From Woeseiaceae bacterium (GTDB taxonomy: Bacteria; Pseudomonadota; Gammaproteobacteria; Steroidobacterales; Woeseiaceae): DNA of 64,000 nt. The position numbers and the translations under genes are program-made. Where the stretch lies: positions 248,001-312,000 of the forward strand of contig JANQLK010000016.1 in NCBI GenBank assembly GCA_028280615.1, given 5' to 3'. Positions 20,656 through 32,496 of the stretch are shown here, one piece after another. Position 1 is the stretch's first letter. Each line of letters opens with the position of its first letter. Under the pieces are notes generated by a model. It made no database searches. It had not been told where the DNA came from and saw only the letters and a list, made by a program, of their open reading frames with translations.

Positions 20656-21096
20656 ATGAATGACAGGGCCAGTTCAGGCGCAAGAACCCGCGCTCGCGAA
20701 CTCTTGCTGCAGGCGCTCTACCAGCAGCAGCTCGCCGGTCACGATACGGACGAGCTCCTGTCTCAGTTCCACGACCAGGTCGCGTATCAGCGCGTGGACC
20801 AGGAATTCTTCGATGAGGCACTACCCGAGATTCTGAGCGAGCGCGCGGAGCTCGAGAAGACCATCGACGAGCTCATTGACCGGCCGCTCGGGCAGCTCGA
20901 CCCCGTCGAACTCGGCACGCTGTTGATAGGCGTCTACGAACTGAAGAAGCGCATTGACGTCCCGTACCGCGTCGTGATCAACGAGGGCGTGAATCTTGCC
21001 AAGCGCTTCGGTGCGCTGGACGGACACAAATACATCAACGCCTGCCTGGACAACGCCGCGCGGTCGTTGCGCCAGCTAGAGATCAAGGCTGGCTGA
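20656..21096 (+). CDS. nusB: transcription antitermination factor NusB
   Basis: A 146-residue all-helical protein beginning MNDRASSGARTRARELLLQALYQQQ, with the arginine-rich RNA-binding N-terminus and the family signature LIGVYELKKRIDVPYRVVINEGVNLAKRFG. With NusE it binds boxA in rRNA leaders. The open frame extends 64 codons upstream through ribH in another frame, but only the ATG at 20656 gives a normal NusB. Confidence 0.96.
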   Translation: MNDRASSGARTRARELLLQALYQQQLAGHDTDELLSQFHDQVAYQRVDQEFFDEALPEILSERAELEKTIDELIDRPLGQLDPVELGTLLIGVYELKKRIDVPYRVVINEGVNLAKRFGALDGHKYINACLDNAARSLRQLEIKAG

Positions 21097-21120
21097 GCGC
21101 CGCCGGATGCCGGCCGCCTG

Positions 21121-22044
21121 ATGGACGAGTTCGAGCTGATCCGGCGATTCTTCACCCGCCCCGGCGCGAATGCCGGCGTCGCGATCGGCGTCGGTGATGA
21201 CGGCGCCGTGCTCGAGCCCACGCCGGGCCTGCACCAGGTCAGCGTCATCGACACGCTCGTCGAGGGCGTGCACTTTCCGAACGGCTACAACGCCATCGAC
21301 GTCGGCTACCGTGCGGTCGCCGTGAACCTCTCCGATATTGCCGCCATGGGTGCCGTGCCGCGCTGGATGACGCTTGCGCTCACGATGCCCGCCGCGAACG
21401 CCGAATGGCTCGAGGCGTTCGCCGAGGGCCTGTACACGGCTGCCCGGGAATTCGGCGTCGCGCTCGTCGGCGGCGACACGACGTCGTCCGATCGTGTGGT
21501 CGTGACCGTCCAGGTAACGGGTGAGATCAAGCCCGGCGAGGCAATTACGCGCCGTGGCGCGATGTCCGGCCATGGCATCTATGTCACGGGCACGCTCGGC
21601 GATGCCGCCGCCGGTCTCGATGGCTTGCAGCACGGCCGGCCCGTGCGCCAGCTCGTCGACCGGTTTGTCCGCCCGGCGGCGCGAGTCGGCTACGGCCAGG
21701 CTCTGGTCGGCGTGGCGAGTGCCGCAATCGACATCTCCGACGGCCTCGTCGGCGACCTCGGACGGCTCCTCGACGCAAGCGGCGTCGGCGCGGAGATCGA
21801 CATCGATGCTCTGCCGCTGTCCGATGCGCTTAAGCACTATTGCGGGGCTGAACAGCAGCGGCAGTTCGCGCTGGCGGGCGGCGATGACTATGAGCTCTGT
21901 TTCACGACTCCCGGCACGCCGCCGGATCCGGGCGTGATGCCATTGACCCGTATCGGGACGGTCGTCGAGAGCCCGGGGCTGGTCGCCCGGCTCGGCGGCG
22001 TCGAAATCGATATCCGCGATTCCGGTTACCGGCATTTTTCGTGA
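21121..22044 (+). CDS. thiL: thiamine-monophosphate kinase
   Basis: A 307-residue ATP-dependent kinase making thiamine diphosphate. It begins MDEFELIRRFF, then IGVGDDGAVLEP, DTLVEGVHFP, the GVALVGGDTT Mg/ATP loop, and IDISDGLVGDLGRLL. Length is usual. It follows nusB by 24 bp and overlaps pgpA by 4 bp (GTGA). Confidence 0.96.
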   Translation: MDEFELIRRFFTRPGANAGVAIGVGDDGAVLEPTPGLHQVSVIDTLVEGVHFPNGYNAIDVGYRAVAVNLSDIAAMGAVPRWMTLALTMPAANAEWLEAFAEGLYTAAREFGVALVGGDTTSSDRVVVTVQVTGEIKPGEAITRRGAMSGHGIYVTGTLGDAAAGLDGLQHGRPVRQLVDRFVRPAARVGYGQALVGVASAAIDISDGLVGDLGRLLDASGVGAEIDIDALPLSDALKHYCGAEQQRQFALAGGDDYELCFTTPGTPPDPGVMPLTRIGTVVESPGLVARLGGVEIDIRDSGYRHFS

Positions 22045-22529
22045 GCGACGACGCAAACAGCTTGGTCCGCACGGTACTGACCGATCCGGTGCATTTCCTG
22101 GCGTTCGGTTTCGGCACGGGGCTAGCGCCGAAGGCGCCGGGCACGATCGGGTCGCTGCCCGGCGTGCTGTTGTTCTGGCTGACCCTCGACATGGGCCTTT
22201 ATGTCCAATTGGCCATTGCGGCCGCGCTGGTCGTCGCGGGCATCTGGCTGTGTGGTGAGAGCGCCCGTCGCATCGGCGTGCACGATCACGGCGGCATCGT
22301 CTGGGACGAGATTGCGGGGATGTACCTGAGCCTGTTTTTGGCGCCCGTTTCGCTCGCGGGATTCGCCGCGGCCTTCGTGTTGTTTCGAGTCTTCGACATC
22401 CTCAAGCCGTGGCCGATTCGGGACCTGGATCACAGACTGCGCGGAGGGCTCGGAATTATGCTGGACGACCTCGCAGCCGCCGTCTATGCGTTGATTTCAT
22501 TGGCTTTGTACGGGTGGCTAATGAACTGA
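22041..22529 (+). CDS. pgpA: phosphatidylglycerophosphatase A
   Basis: A 162-residue inner-membrane lipid phosphatase. The signature GFGTGLAPKAPGTIGSLPG comes first, followed by about four hydrophobic helices and the acidic WDEIAGMYLSL and RVFDILKPWPI segments of the active site. It dephosphorylates phosphatidylglycerophosphate. It starts with GTG, overlapping the thiL stop. The kinase gene starts 13 bp after it and may share the transcript. Confidence 0.95.
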   Translation: MSDDANSLVRTVLTDPVHFLAFGFGTGLAPKAPGTIGSLPGVLLFWLTLDMGLYVQLAIAAALVVAGIWLCGESARRIGVHDHGGIVWDEIAGMYLSLFLAPVSLAGFAAAFVLFRVFDILKPWPIRDLDHRLRGGLGIMLDDLAAAVYALISLALYGWLMN

Positions 22530-22542
22530 CCTGTGGAGTGAC

Positions 22543-23847
22543 ATGGCCAGCCCGGTAAGCGAAATCAATCGTTCGCGGGACGTGCCCGACAAGATCGGCA
22601 AGTACGTCATCATCAATAAGATCGGCAAGGGCAGCACCGGCATGGTGTACCTGTCGCACGATCCGTACTACCGGCGCGACGTCGCGATCAAGGTCTACAA
22701 CATGGAGGAGGATCCGGAAGCGGATCGAGCCCGCGTATCGCGCAAGATGTTCTTCAACGAGGCGCATATGGTCGGGATGTTGCAGCACCCGAACATCATG
22801 CCGATCTATGACGCAGGTGAGGAGAACGGCGCTTACTACGTCGTCACCGAGCACATCCAGGGCGCGCGCACGCTCGCGGCGTACTGCAAGCCCGACAACC
22901 TGCTGCGCGTCGACGACGTCGTCGAAATCATCTACAAGTGCGCCAAGGCCCTGCACTACGCCCACGGCCGCGGCGTCATCCATCGCGACATCAAGCCGTC
23001 GAACATCATGCTGACGATCGACAACGACGTGCGCATTATCGACTTCGGCATCGCGATCGTCAGCGATTCCGACGTGTCTCGCATCGAGGGCATTGCGGGC
23101 AGCCCGAGCTACATGTCGCCGGAGCAGGTCCAGTCCGAGGAGCTCACGCCGCGATCGGATCTGTATTCGCTGGGCGCGGTCATGTACGAGCTTCTGACGG
23201 GCTACCGGCCGTTCCGGGCGGACAACCTGTCCAAGCTGCTGCACCAGATCGTGTACGCGACCCCGCCGCCGATTCATACCTACCGCGACGACCTGCCCGA
23301 CGAACTCGAACAGGTCGTGGCCGTGTCGATGCTCAAGGATCCCGAACAGCGCCTCAGCACGGGCGCGGCGATGGCCGCCGAGTTGACGCGTGTCTACAAG
23401 GACCTTCGCACCAAGTACGACAGCCTGGACAACCAGGAACACTTCGACCTGCTGCGTACGCTGACCTTCTTCCACGAGTTCTCGCATGCCGAGATCTGGG
23501 AGGTCTTGAGGGCATCCGACTGGCACGAGTACCGCGACGGCGACGATATCGTCCGCGAGGGCGAGATCGACGATCGCTTCTATATCGTGGTCTCGGGAAA
23601 GGTGACGGTCATGGCCAACGGCAACGTCGTCGGCCGCATGTCGAACGGCGAGTGCTTCGGCGAGACGAGCTACGTTCGCGGAGCCAAACGTCAGGCATCG
23701 ATTGTGGCCGAAGGGCCCGTGACGATACTGCGCGTCAGCTCGACGCTCATGGAGCAGGTGTCCTCGTCCTGCCAGCTGCGCTTCAACAAAGTGTTCCTGC
23801 GTTCGCTGATCAACCGCCTGCAGGGCAACGGCGCGCCGAATACCTGA
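22543..23847 (+). CDS. eukaryotic-type Ser/Thr kinase with C-terminal cyclic-nucleotide-binding domain
   Basis: A 434-residue soluble protein. Residues 19-285 are a complete Hanks-type kinase: IGKGSTGMVYL glycine loop, VAIKVY lysine, HRDIKPSNIM catalytic loop, DFGIAI, and SYMSPEQ with RSDLYSLGAVMYELLTG. After a linker, residues ~325-420 form a cNMP-binding barrel (GDDIVREGEIDDRFYIVVSGKVTV, then GECFGETSYVRGAKRQASIVA), where GE and RQA correspond to the phosphate-binding cassette, so nucleotide binding is plausible. No transmembrane helix is seen. This suggests a kinase gated by cAMP or cGMP. It lies in the pgpA transcript and has no obvious substrate next door. Confidence 0.92.
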   Translation: MASPVSEINRSRDVPDKIGKYVIINKIGKGSTGMVYLSHDPYYRRDVAIKVYNMEEDPEADRARVSRKMFFNEAHMVGMLQHPNIMPIYDAGEENGAYYVVTEHIQGARTLAAYCKPDNLLRVDDVVEIIYKCAKALHYAHGRGVIHRDIKPSNIMLTIDNDVRIIDFGIAIVSDSDVSRIEGIAGSPSYMSPEQVQSEELTPRSDLYSLGAVMYELLTGYRPFRADNLSKLLHQIVYATPPPIHTYRDDLPDELEQVVAVSMLKDPEQRLSTGAAMAAELTRVYKDLRTKYDSLDNQEHFDLLRTLTFFHEFSHAEIWEVLRASDWHEYRDGDDIVREGEIDDRFYIVVSGKVTVMANGNVVGRMSNGECFGETSYVRGAKRQASIVAEGPVTILRVSSTLMEQVSSSCQLRFNKVFLRSLINRLQGNGAPNT

Positions 23848-24034
23848 GCTTCCTGCCCACTCGATTCGCCAGGCGCGGTCTGCGCGGCGGTCGCTTCTAC
23901 GGGCCATCTCGCCCAGCACATCCAATCGGCGCGCATGCGCCCGGCACGCCACGCTCACGATGCGAATCTGTTGACGGCCCGTCTGAGTATCGGGACACTA
24001 GCTGTTACATTTGAAGACCCGCAGAGAAACTCCC

Positions 24035-25351
24035 ATGACCAGATTCCTGACCGCCATCGTCGCGGCGTTTTGCATTGCGTTGCCGCTCCAGGCGAGCGAA
24101 TTGAGCGACGCCGTGCAGCGCGACTACGATGACTACCTTTGGCCGCTGTTCGACCATTTCCACCGCAATCCGGAGCTGTCGCTGGTCGAGCACGAGACCG
24201 CCGCGCGCATGGCGTCCGAGCTTCGTAACGCCGGCTTCGACGTCACCGAGAACGTGGGCGGCACGGGCGTCGTCGCACTGCTCGAGAACGGCGACGGCCC
24301 ACTGGTCATGATGCGCGCCGATATGGACGGCCTGCCCGTCGAGGAAAAATCCGGACTCGAGAACGCGTCGCGCAAACAACAGCGCGATCCGATAACGGGC
24401 AATCTCGTCTATACGATGCACGCCTGCGGACATGACGTGCACATCACGAGCCTGATCGGCACGGCAAGGCAGATGGCCTCGCGCAAGGACGAGTGGAGGG
24501 GCACGCTCATGCTGATCGTCCAGCCGGCCGAAGAGCGCGTGCTCGGCGCGCGAGCGATGAAGCAGGACCGGCTTTGGGAACGATTCGGCAAGCCCGATTA
24601 CGCACTGGGTTTCCACGTCTCGGCGAGCGACGTGGCCGGCGTCATCAACGTGTCCGAAGGCAGCCCGTACGCGGGCGCCGACACCGTCGACATCATCATT
24701 CACGGCGTCGGCGCGCACGGTGCGAGCCCGCATCGCGGCAAAGACCCGATCGTGCTCGGCAGCCAAATCGTGCTCGCACTGCAAACGCTGGTGGCGCGCG
24801 AACTCGCGCCGAGGTCGCCGGGCGTGGTCACGGTGGGATCGTTCCACGCCGGCACCAAGCACAACATCATCTCGGACCGCGCGCAGCTGCAGCTCACCGT
24901 GCGCAACACGAGTCTCGAGACCCGCGAAGTCCTGCTGGCGGGCATCGAGCGCATCGCCCGAAACATGGGACGCGTCGCCGGCCTTCCCGAGGACAAGCTT
25001 CCCGAGGTCATCGTTTCCGAGGAGAGCGTGCCGCCGACGACCAACGATGCGCCGCTCGCGCGCAGGCTCAGGGCAGCCTGGCAGGGCGAGATCGGCAGCG
25101 ATCGGGTCGTCGACATCCCGCCGACGGGCATGGGGGCCGAAGATTTCCCGCTGTTTACGGTCGATCCGGAAATCCCGAGCGTCTACTGGGCCGTCGGCGG
25201 CACGCCGGCCGAGGATTTCGAACGCGAAGCCGCCGGCGGAGAGCCCGTGCCCAGCCACCACTCACCGCTGTTCAAGATTTCGCCGGAGCCTGCCGTGACG
25301 GCCGGCGTCGAGTCGACCGTGGTCGCGCTGATGGAGCTCATGGAACCGTAG
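24035..25351 (+). CDS. exported M20-family amidohydrolase (hippurate hydrolase / amidase type)
   Basis: A 438-residue metallo-amidohydrolase. The start MTRFLTAIVAAFCIALPLQA is a Sec signal peptide; a TTG eight codons earlier is less likely. Metal-site motifs are MRADMDGLPV, MHACGHDVHI and VQPAEERVLGARAM, followed by the dimerisation domain (SPHRGKDPI) and a late GAEDFPLF. It should remove acyl or amino-acid groups from small amides in the periplasm. The 187-bp gap upstream contains TTGACG at 23971 and the truncated repeat GGACACTAG at 23993-24001, but no convincing complete promoter. Confidence 0.9.
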   Translation: MTRFLTAIVAAFCIALPLQASELSDAVQRDYDDYLWPLFDHFHRNPELSLVEHETAARMASELRNAGFDVTENVGGTGVVALLENGDGPLVMMRADMDGLPVEEKSGLENASRKQQRDPITGNLVYTMHACGHDVHITSLIGTARQMASRKDEWRGTLMLIVQPAEERVLGARAMKQDRLWERFGKPDYALGFHVSASDVAGVINVSEGSPYAGADTVDIIIHGVGAHGASPHRGKDPIVLGSQIVLALQTLVARELAPRSPGVVTVGSFHAGTKHNIISDRAQLQLTVRNTSLETREVLLAGIERIARNMGRVAGLPEDKLPEVIVSEESVPPTTNDAPLARRLRAAWQGEIGSDRVVDIPPTGMGAEDFPLFTVDPEIPSVYWAVGGTPAEDFEREAAGGEPVPSHHSPLFKISPEPAVTAGVESTVVALMELMEP

Positions 25352-25370
25352 CGAACCGGGTCCGTCCGTT

Positions 25371-25622
25371 TCAGTCCTCGCCGTCGGCGATGAACGCCTC
25401 GAGTTCGTCGCCGCCGGCGCTCTTCAACAGTACCTCGACCTTTTGCTCGGCTTTCTTCAAGGCATCCTGCGCGCCGCGGGTCAGCTTGATGCCTTCCTCG
25501 AACTTCTTCATGGCCTTCTCGAGGGGCAGGTCGCCCGATTCGAGCTCCTCGACCAGGGACTCGAGGTCGGCCAGGGCCTTCTCGAGATTGACGGCTTTGG
25601 CGGCGTTCTTGGGTGCGCTCAT
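25371..25622 (-). CDS. xseB: exodeoxyribonuclease VII small subunit
   Basis: An 83-residue protein, normal for XseB, with the family pattern FEKALADLESLVEELESGDLPLEKAMKKFEEGIKL (seen as LEKALADLESLVEEL and FEEGIKLTRGAQDALKKAEQKVE). It pairs with XseA to degrade single-stranded DNA. The usual downstream partners ispA and dxs are absent: the gene converges with the amidohydrolase 19 bp away and stands alone. The 156 bp between it and rubrerythrin hold the promoters of both. Confidence 0.93.
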   Translation of the reverse strand: MSAPKNAAKAVNLEKALADLESLVEELESGDLPLEKAMKKFEEGIKLTRGAQDALKKAEQKVEVLLKSAGGDELEAFIADGED

Positions 25623-25696
25623 GGCGGTGGCTGCAACGTGACTCGGCTCGCGCGGACGGCGTTACGCTACAGTATGTCCCGAGCCGCTTCAACGCG

Positions 25697-25725
25697 TTGA
25701 CAGCGCAACACGCCAGGACTACATT
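25697..25725 (+). promoter_or_regulatory. sigma70 promoter of the rubrerythrin operon
   Basis: TTGACA (perfect -35) at 25697-25702, a 17-bp spacer, and TACATT at 25720-25725. The predicted transcription start is near 25732, 45 bp before the rubrerythrin ATG. There is no competing signal in the gap. Confidence 0.75.
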
Positions 25726-25734
25726 GTTGCCTTC

Positions 25735-25749
25735 TTAGACACTGTCTAA
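25735..25749. promoter_or_regulatory. 7-1-7 palindrome, candidate operator
   Basis: TTAGACA-C-TGTCTAA is a perfect 7-1-7 inverted repeat placed a few bases after the predicted start site, where a bound repressor would block transcription. The 7-1-7 geometry is that of Fur/PerR-type boxes, but the bases do not match the Fur or PerR consensus. An mRNA hairpin role is also possible. Confidence 0.55.
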
Positions 25750-25778
25750 AAATCGAGCACACAACGAGGGGGCAAAAC

Positions 25779-26198
<420 letters not shown>

Positions 26199-26242
26199 CG
26201 AATGAAGCAGGCCGGGCCGCTCCCGGCCCGGCCTGCTCTTCG

Positions 26243-27586
26243 ATGAGCACTTCCGGCGACAAGCGCGAGGGCAGTCTCGAGGCGCCGACGCGGCACCCGA
26301 TAGACTGGCGTTCCGACGACTTCTACGACGGGCAAAGCCTCGATGCCGAGCTCGAGCGCGTCTTCGATATCTGCCACGGATGCCGGCGCTGCTTCAATCT
26401 TTGCCATGCGTTCCCGACGCTCTTCGACGCGGTTGACGAGTCGGACACGATGGAAGTCGACGGCGTCGCCAAAGAGGTCTACTGGGACGTCGTCGATCAT
26501 TGCTACCTCTGCGATATGTGCTACATGTCGAAGTGCCCCTACGTTCCGCCGCACGAGTGGAACGTCGACTTCCCGCATCTCATGCTGCGCGCCAAGGCGA
26601 AGCGCTTCCGCGACCAGGGCGCCTCGTTCCGCGACAAGATGCTCGCGGCGACCGATACGGTCGGCAGGATCGCCGGCATCCCGGTGGTGTCCGCCATCGT
26701 CAACGCGGCGAACCGCTCGACCGGAGCGCGCAATCTGATCGAGAGAACCGTCGGCATCCACCGCGATGCGCCCGTGCCGGAGTACCACTCCAATACCGCG
26801 CGCAAGCGCTTGAGAGCGCGCATCAACGCCGACGGGAAGGGGGCGGATCCAACCGACAGGACGCGCGGCAAGGTGGTCCTGTTCGTGACCTGCTACGGCA
26901 ACCGCAACCGCCCGCAAATCGATGAGGACCTGGTTGCCGTGTTCGAGCACAACGGCATTCCCGTTGCGCTCGCCGAACGGGAGGCGTGCTGCGGCATGGC
27001 GAACTTCGAACTCGGCAATCTCGACGCCGTCGAACGAGCCAAACAGCTCAACATACCGCAGCTGGCGCGCTGGGTTGACGACGGCTGGGACATCGTCACG
27101 CCGATACCGAGCTGCACGCTCATGTTCAAGCAGGAACTGCCGCTCATGTTTCCGGACGACGAACAGGTCCGGAAGGTCCGCGACGCCATGTTCGATCCGT
27201 TCGAATATCTCGCGCAGCGTCATCGGGAGGGCAAGCTCGAAACGACCTTCGCGCGGGAACTCGGCAAGGTGGCCTATCACGTTGCCTGTCACCTGCGCGT
27301 GCAGAACATCGGTATGAAGACGCGTGACGTGCTCGAGCTCGTTCCGGGAACGACGGTCGAGGCCATCGAGCGCTGTTCGGGTCACGATGGCACCTACGCG
27401 GTAAAAAAGGAGTTCCACGGCGTGTCGCGCAAGATCGCGAGGCCCGTGGTCAATCGCGTCAGGAAGGCCGAAGCGGACCACTGCGCGAGCGACTGCCCGA
27501 TGGCCGCCGACCAGATCACTCACGAACTGGACACGCACGAGTCCGGCAACCCAATGAGCCTGCTACGCAAGGCCTACGGAATATGA
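26243..27586 (+). CDS. GlpC/HdrD-like Fe-S oxidoreductase of the rubrerythrin operon
   Basis: A 447-residue cytoplasmic protein. Two [4Fe-4S] motifs lie at Cys44-47-50-54 ([11 protein letters not shown]) and Cys87-90-93-98 ([13 protein letters not shown]). Two cysteine-rich (CCG) modules follow: the first has VTCYGNRNR and [13 protein letters not shown], the second is degenerate, with HVACHLRVQ and ERCSGHDG in place of CCG, then [10 protein letters not shown]. This is the architecture of the GlpC and heterodisulfide reductase D families. It is not glycerol-3-phosphate dehydrogenase, since glpA and glpB are absent. It overlaps the DUF3501 gene by 4 bp. Exact reaction unknown; electron transfer to rubrerythrin is an inference. 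Confidence 0.88.
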   Translation: MSTSGDKREGSLEAPTRHPIDWRSDDFYDGQSLDAELERVFDICHGCRRCFNLCHAFPTLFDAVDESDTMEVDGVAKEVYWDVVDHCYLCDMCYMSKCPYVPPHEWNVDFPHLMLRAKAKRFRDQGASFRDKMLAATDTVGRIAGIPVVSAIVNAANRSTGARNLIERTVGIHRDAPVPEYHSNTARKRLRARINADGKGADPTDRTRGKVVLFVTCYGNRNRPQIDEDLVAVFEHNGIPVALAEREACCGMANFELGNLDAVERAKQLNIPQLARWVDDGWDIVTPIPSCTLMFKQELPLMFPDDEQVRKVRDAMFDPFEYLAQRHREGKLETTFARELGKVAYHVACHLRVQNIGMKTRDVLELVPGTTVEAIERCSGHDGTYAVKKEFHGVSRKIARPVVNRVRKAEADHCASDCPMAADQITHELDTHESGNPMSLLRKAYGI

Positions 27587-28188
27587 ACACCACGACGACC
27601 GGATCGACCAAGCTCACGCGTAGCGACCTCATGAGCCTGGAAGCCTACGCCGAGCAGCGTCCGGCGTTTCGCAGCCGGGTGCTCGAACACAAGAAGAACC
27701 GGCGCGTGGAGCTCGGCACGAATGCCGCGCTGTATTTCGAAGACCGCCTGACGATGCAGTACCAGGTCCAGGAGATGCTACGCATCGAGCGCATCTTCGA
27801 GGCCGACGGCATCGACGAGGAACTCGCAGCCTACAATCCGCTGATTCCCGACGGCAGGAACTGGAAGGCTACGTTCATGGTGGAGTTCCCCGAAGTCGAC
27901 GAGCGCAAGGCCATGCTCAAGCAGCTCATCGGTATCGAGGACAAGGTCTACGTGCAGGTCGGGGACCTCGCGCGTGTGTACGCGATCGCCGACGAAGACC
28001 TCGATCGGTCCGACGGAGAGAAAACCTCGGCCGTGCACTTCCTGCGCTTCGAACTGGACGACAGCATGATAGAAGCGCTCAATGGCGGCGCCGAGCTTGC
28101 GGCGGGGATCGACCATCCCAACTACCGAGTGGAGATCGGTCCGTTGAGTCGCAGCGTTCGCGATTCGCTGAGAGCCGACCTGGATTGA
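27583..28188 (+). CDS. DUF3501 family protein
   Basis: A 201-residue protein with the family signatures LMSLEAYAEQRPAFRSRVLEHK, RRVELGTNAALYFEDRLTMQYQVQEMLRIERIF, AYNPLIPDGRNWKATFMVE and HFLRFELDD. No cysteine cluster, membrane helix or signal peptide is visible. It overlaps the Fe-S gene by ATGA and probably acts with it. The function is unknown. A small GC-rich hairpin (28189-28203) follows the stop without a T-run. Confidence 0.9.
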   Translation: MNTTTTGSTKLTRSDLMSLEAYAEQRPAFRSRVLEHKKNRRVELGTNAALYFEDRLTMQYQVQEMLRIERIFEADGIDEELAAYNPLIPDGRNWKATFMVEFPEVDERKAMLKQLIGIEDKVYVQVGDLARVYAIADEDLDRSDGEKTSAVHFLRFELDDSMIEALNGGAELAAGIDHPNYRVEIGPLSRSVRDSLRADLD

Positions 28189-28217
28189 TCCCGGCTGCCG
28201 GGACCGCCGACGCGCTC

Positions 28218-28246
28218 GTGCAAGCGCTGTCTATTGCGGCTAGAAT
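28218..28246 (+). promoter_or_regulatory. possible parE promoter
   Basis: TAGAAT at 28241-28246 is a good -10 and lies 28 bp before the parE ATG. The -35 at 17 bp (GTGCAA, 28218-28223) is poor, so this is tentative. Confidence 0.35.
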
Positions 28247-28274
28247 CCGCCCGTGCATTCGCAGGGCTTGCTAG

Positions 28275-30164
<1,890 letters not shown>

Positions 30165-30187
30165 CGAAATCCAGGACAGGCACCGAT

Positions 30188-32452
30188 ATGCAAAACACGC
30201 TAAACCTCGAAGGCGTCGAGCAGCAGTCGCTCCGCGAATACACCGAAAAGGCGTATCTCGACTACTCGATGTACGTCATCCTCGATCGCGCACTGCCGCA
30301 GATTGGCGACGGCCTCAAGCCCGTACAGCGGCGCATCGTCTACGCCATGAGCGAACTCGGTCTGTCGGCGACCTCGAAGCCCAAGAAGAGCGCCCGTACC
30401 GTGGGCGACGTCATCGGCAAGTTCCACCCGCACGGCGATTCGGCGTGCTACGAGGCCATGGTGCTCATGGCTCAGTCGTTTTCGTATCGCTATCCGATCA
30501 TCGCGGGACAGGGCAACTGGGGGTCGACCGACGATCCGAAATCCTTTGCAGCGATGCGCTACACCGAGTCAAAGCTCGCACCGTACGCGAAGAGCCTGCT
30601 CTCCGAACTCGGTCAGGGCACGGTCGATTGGGTGCCGAACTTCGATGGCACGCTCTCAGAGCCCGCGCTGTTGCCTGCGCGTCTGCCGAACCTTCTGCTC
30701 AACGGTACGACCGGCATTGCAGTAGGCATGTCGACCGACGTCCCGTCGCACAACCTGAGGGAAGTCGTCAGCGCGCTCGTGCACCTGATCGATAATCCAA
30801 AAGCCAGCGTCGCGGCGCTCATGAAACATATCAAAGCGCCTGACTTCCCGACGGGCGGGGAGATCGTATCGCCGACCGGCGACATACGAGAGATCTACGA
30901 GACCGGCTCCGGGACGCTCAGGCTCCGGGCCAAGTATCGGCTCGAGGACGGCAATATCGTCATTACGGAGCTGCCGTTCCAGGTGTCGGGCAAGAAGATC
31001 CAGGAGCAGGTGGCCGCGCAGATCACGAGTAAAAAGCTGCCGCAGGCCACGGACATCCGCGACGAGTCGGATCTCGAGGAGCCGACCCGGCTGGTGATCG
31101 ACAAGAAGCGCGGTGTCGACGCCGACCAGCTCATGTCGCACCTGTTTTCGACGACTGCCCTCGAGCGGACGCTGCGCGTGAACATGAACGTGATCGGATT
31201 GAACGGCCGGCCGCGTCTTTTCAATCTGCTCGAGCTGCTCGCCGAGTGGATTCGCTTTCGCAAGGACACGGTCAAGCGCCGCCTCGAGCACCGCCTCGGC
31301 ATCGTTCGCGATCGGCTGCACATCCTCGACGGTCTGCTGGTTGCCTACCTGAACATCGACGAGGTCATCGCGATCATTCGTAGCGAGGACGAGCCGAAGC
31401 CCGTGCTCATGAAGCGCTTCAAGCTAAAGGACGTCCAGGCCGAGGCGATCCTGAACCTTCGTCTGCGGAATCTGGCCAAGCTCGAAGAGATGAAGATCAG
31501 GGGCGAGCAGGACGAGCTCAACGAAGAGCGAGAGGTTCTCGAAAAGACGCTCAAGAGTGCCGCGCGCCTGAAGACCCTGATCAAGAAGGAGCTGCTCGAG
31601 GACGCGGACGCCTACGGCGACGAGCGGCGGACCGATATCGTCGAGCGTGAGGCAGCCCAGGCGCTCGATGAGACCGAGCTCGTCGCCAACGAGCCCGTGA
31701 CCGTCGTGCTGTCCAGGCGTGGCTTCGCGCGCGCCGCCAAGGGGCATGAGATCGACCCCTTGAGCCTGTCGTACAAATCCGGCGACGGCTTTCTCGCGTC
31801 GGCTCGCGGGCGCAGCAACCAGCTCGCTATGTTCATCGACAGCACGGGGCGCGTCTACAGCGTCATGGCGCATACTCTGCCGTCGGCGCGCGGCCAGGGC
31901 GAACCCCTGTCCAGCCGCTTCAAGCCGCCCGATGGCGCGCAGTTCTGCGGCGCCATGATCGGCGATCCCGGCGACCGCTACCTGCTCGCGAGCGACGCCG
32001 GCTTCGGATTCGTCGCGACGCTCGAGGACCTCGTCTCGCGTAACAAGGCCGGCAAGGCCGTATTGCGCGTCCCGGCCGGGGGCCGCGCGGCGGTGCCGTC
32101 GCCCGTGCCGCGCGGCCGGGAGTGCCTCATTGCCGCCGTCAGTTCGACCGGGCGGCTACTGATGTTTGAAATGGACGAGCTGCCGGAACTCGCCAGGGGC
32201 AAGGGCAACAAGCTCATAAACATCCCGGGTCCGAAGTACAAGAGCGGCGAGGAATCGATGCTTGCGGCCACCGTCGTGCCCGAGGACGGCGATCTCAAGG
32301 TGTATAGCGGCAAGCGCGTCATGACCCTGCGCTGGGCCGATACGGATCCCTACTACGGCGAGCGGGCCCTGCGCGGTCGCATGCTGCCGCAAGGCTGGCG
32401 CAAGGTCGAAAGGCTGGAAGGCGTGGCGCCCGCCAGCGCGGGTGATCCGTGA
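30188..32452 (+). CDS. parC: DNA topoisomerase IV subunit A
   Basis: A 754-residue subunit with the active-site tyrosine in [11 protein letters not shown] and the quinolone-determining region [26 protein letters not shown], in which Ser and Glu equivalents of Ser80 and Glu84 of E. coli ParC read as Ser and Glu (GDSACYE), the wild-type sensitive state. The C-terminal beta-pinwheel is short, as in ParC. A weak inverted repeat (32465-32470 with 32484-32489) lies in the gap to the converging FimV-like gene. Confidence 0.96.
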   Translation: MQNTLNLEGVEQQSLREYTEKAYLDYSMYVILDRALPQIGDGLKPVQRRIVYAMSELGLSATSKPKKSARTVGDVIGKFHPHGDSACYEAMVLMAQSFSYRYPIIAGQGNWGSTDDPKSFAAMRYTESKLAPYAKSLLSELGQGTVDWVPNFDGTLSEPALLPARLPNLLLNGTTGIAVGMSTDVPSHNLREVVSALVHLIDNPKASVAALMKHIKAPDFPTGGEIVSPTGDIREIYETGSGTLRLRAKYRLEDGNIVITELPFQVSGKKIQEQVAAQITSKKLPQATDIRDESDLEEPTRLVIDKKRGVDADQLMSHLFSTTALERTLRVNMNVIGLNGRPRLFNLLELLAEWIRFRKDTVKRRLEHRLGIVRDRLHILDGLLVAYLNIDEVIAIIRSEDEPKPVLMKRFKLKDVQAEAILNLRLRNLAKLEEMKIRGEQDELNEEREVLEKTLKSAARLKTLIKKELLEDADAYGDERRTDIVEREAAQALDETELVANEPVTVVLSRRGFARAAKGHEIDPLSLSYKSGDGFLASARGRSNQLAMFIDSTGRVYSVMAHTLPSARGQGEPLSSRFKPPDGAQFCGAMIGDPGDRYLLASDAGFGFVATLEDLVSRNKAGKAVLRVPAGGRAAVPSPVPRGRECLIAAVSSTGRLLMFEMDELPELARGKGNKLINIPGPKYKSGEESMLAATVVPEDGDLKVYSGKRVMTLRWADTDPYYGERALRGRMLPQGWRKVERLEGVAPASAGDP

Positions 32453-32496
32453 CGGAAAGGGCAGCCCGCGTCCGTCGCCGATGCGCGGGATGATTG

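Noticed and set aside
26243..27586. Anaerobic glycerol-3-phosphate dehydrogenase subunit C
   Set aside because: Only the Fe-S architecture is shared; glpA and glpB are absent and the context is rubrerythrin and DUF3501.
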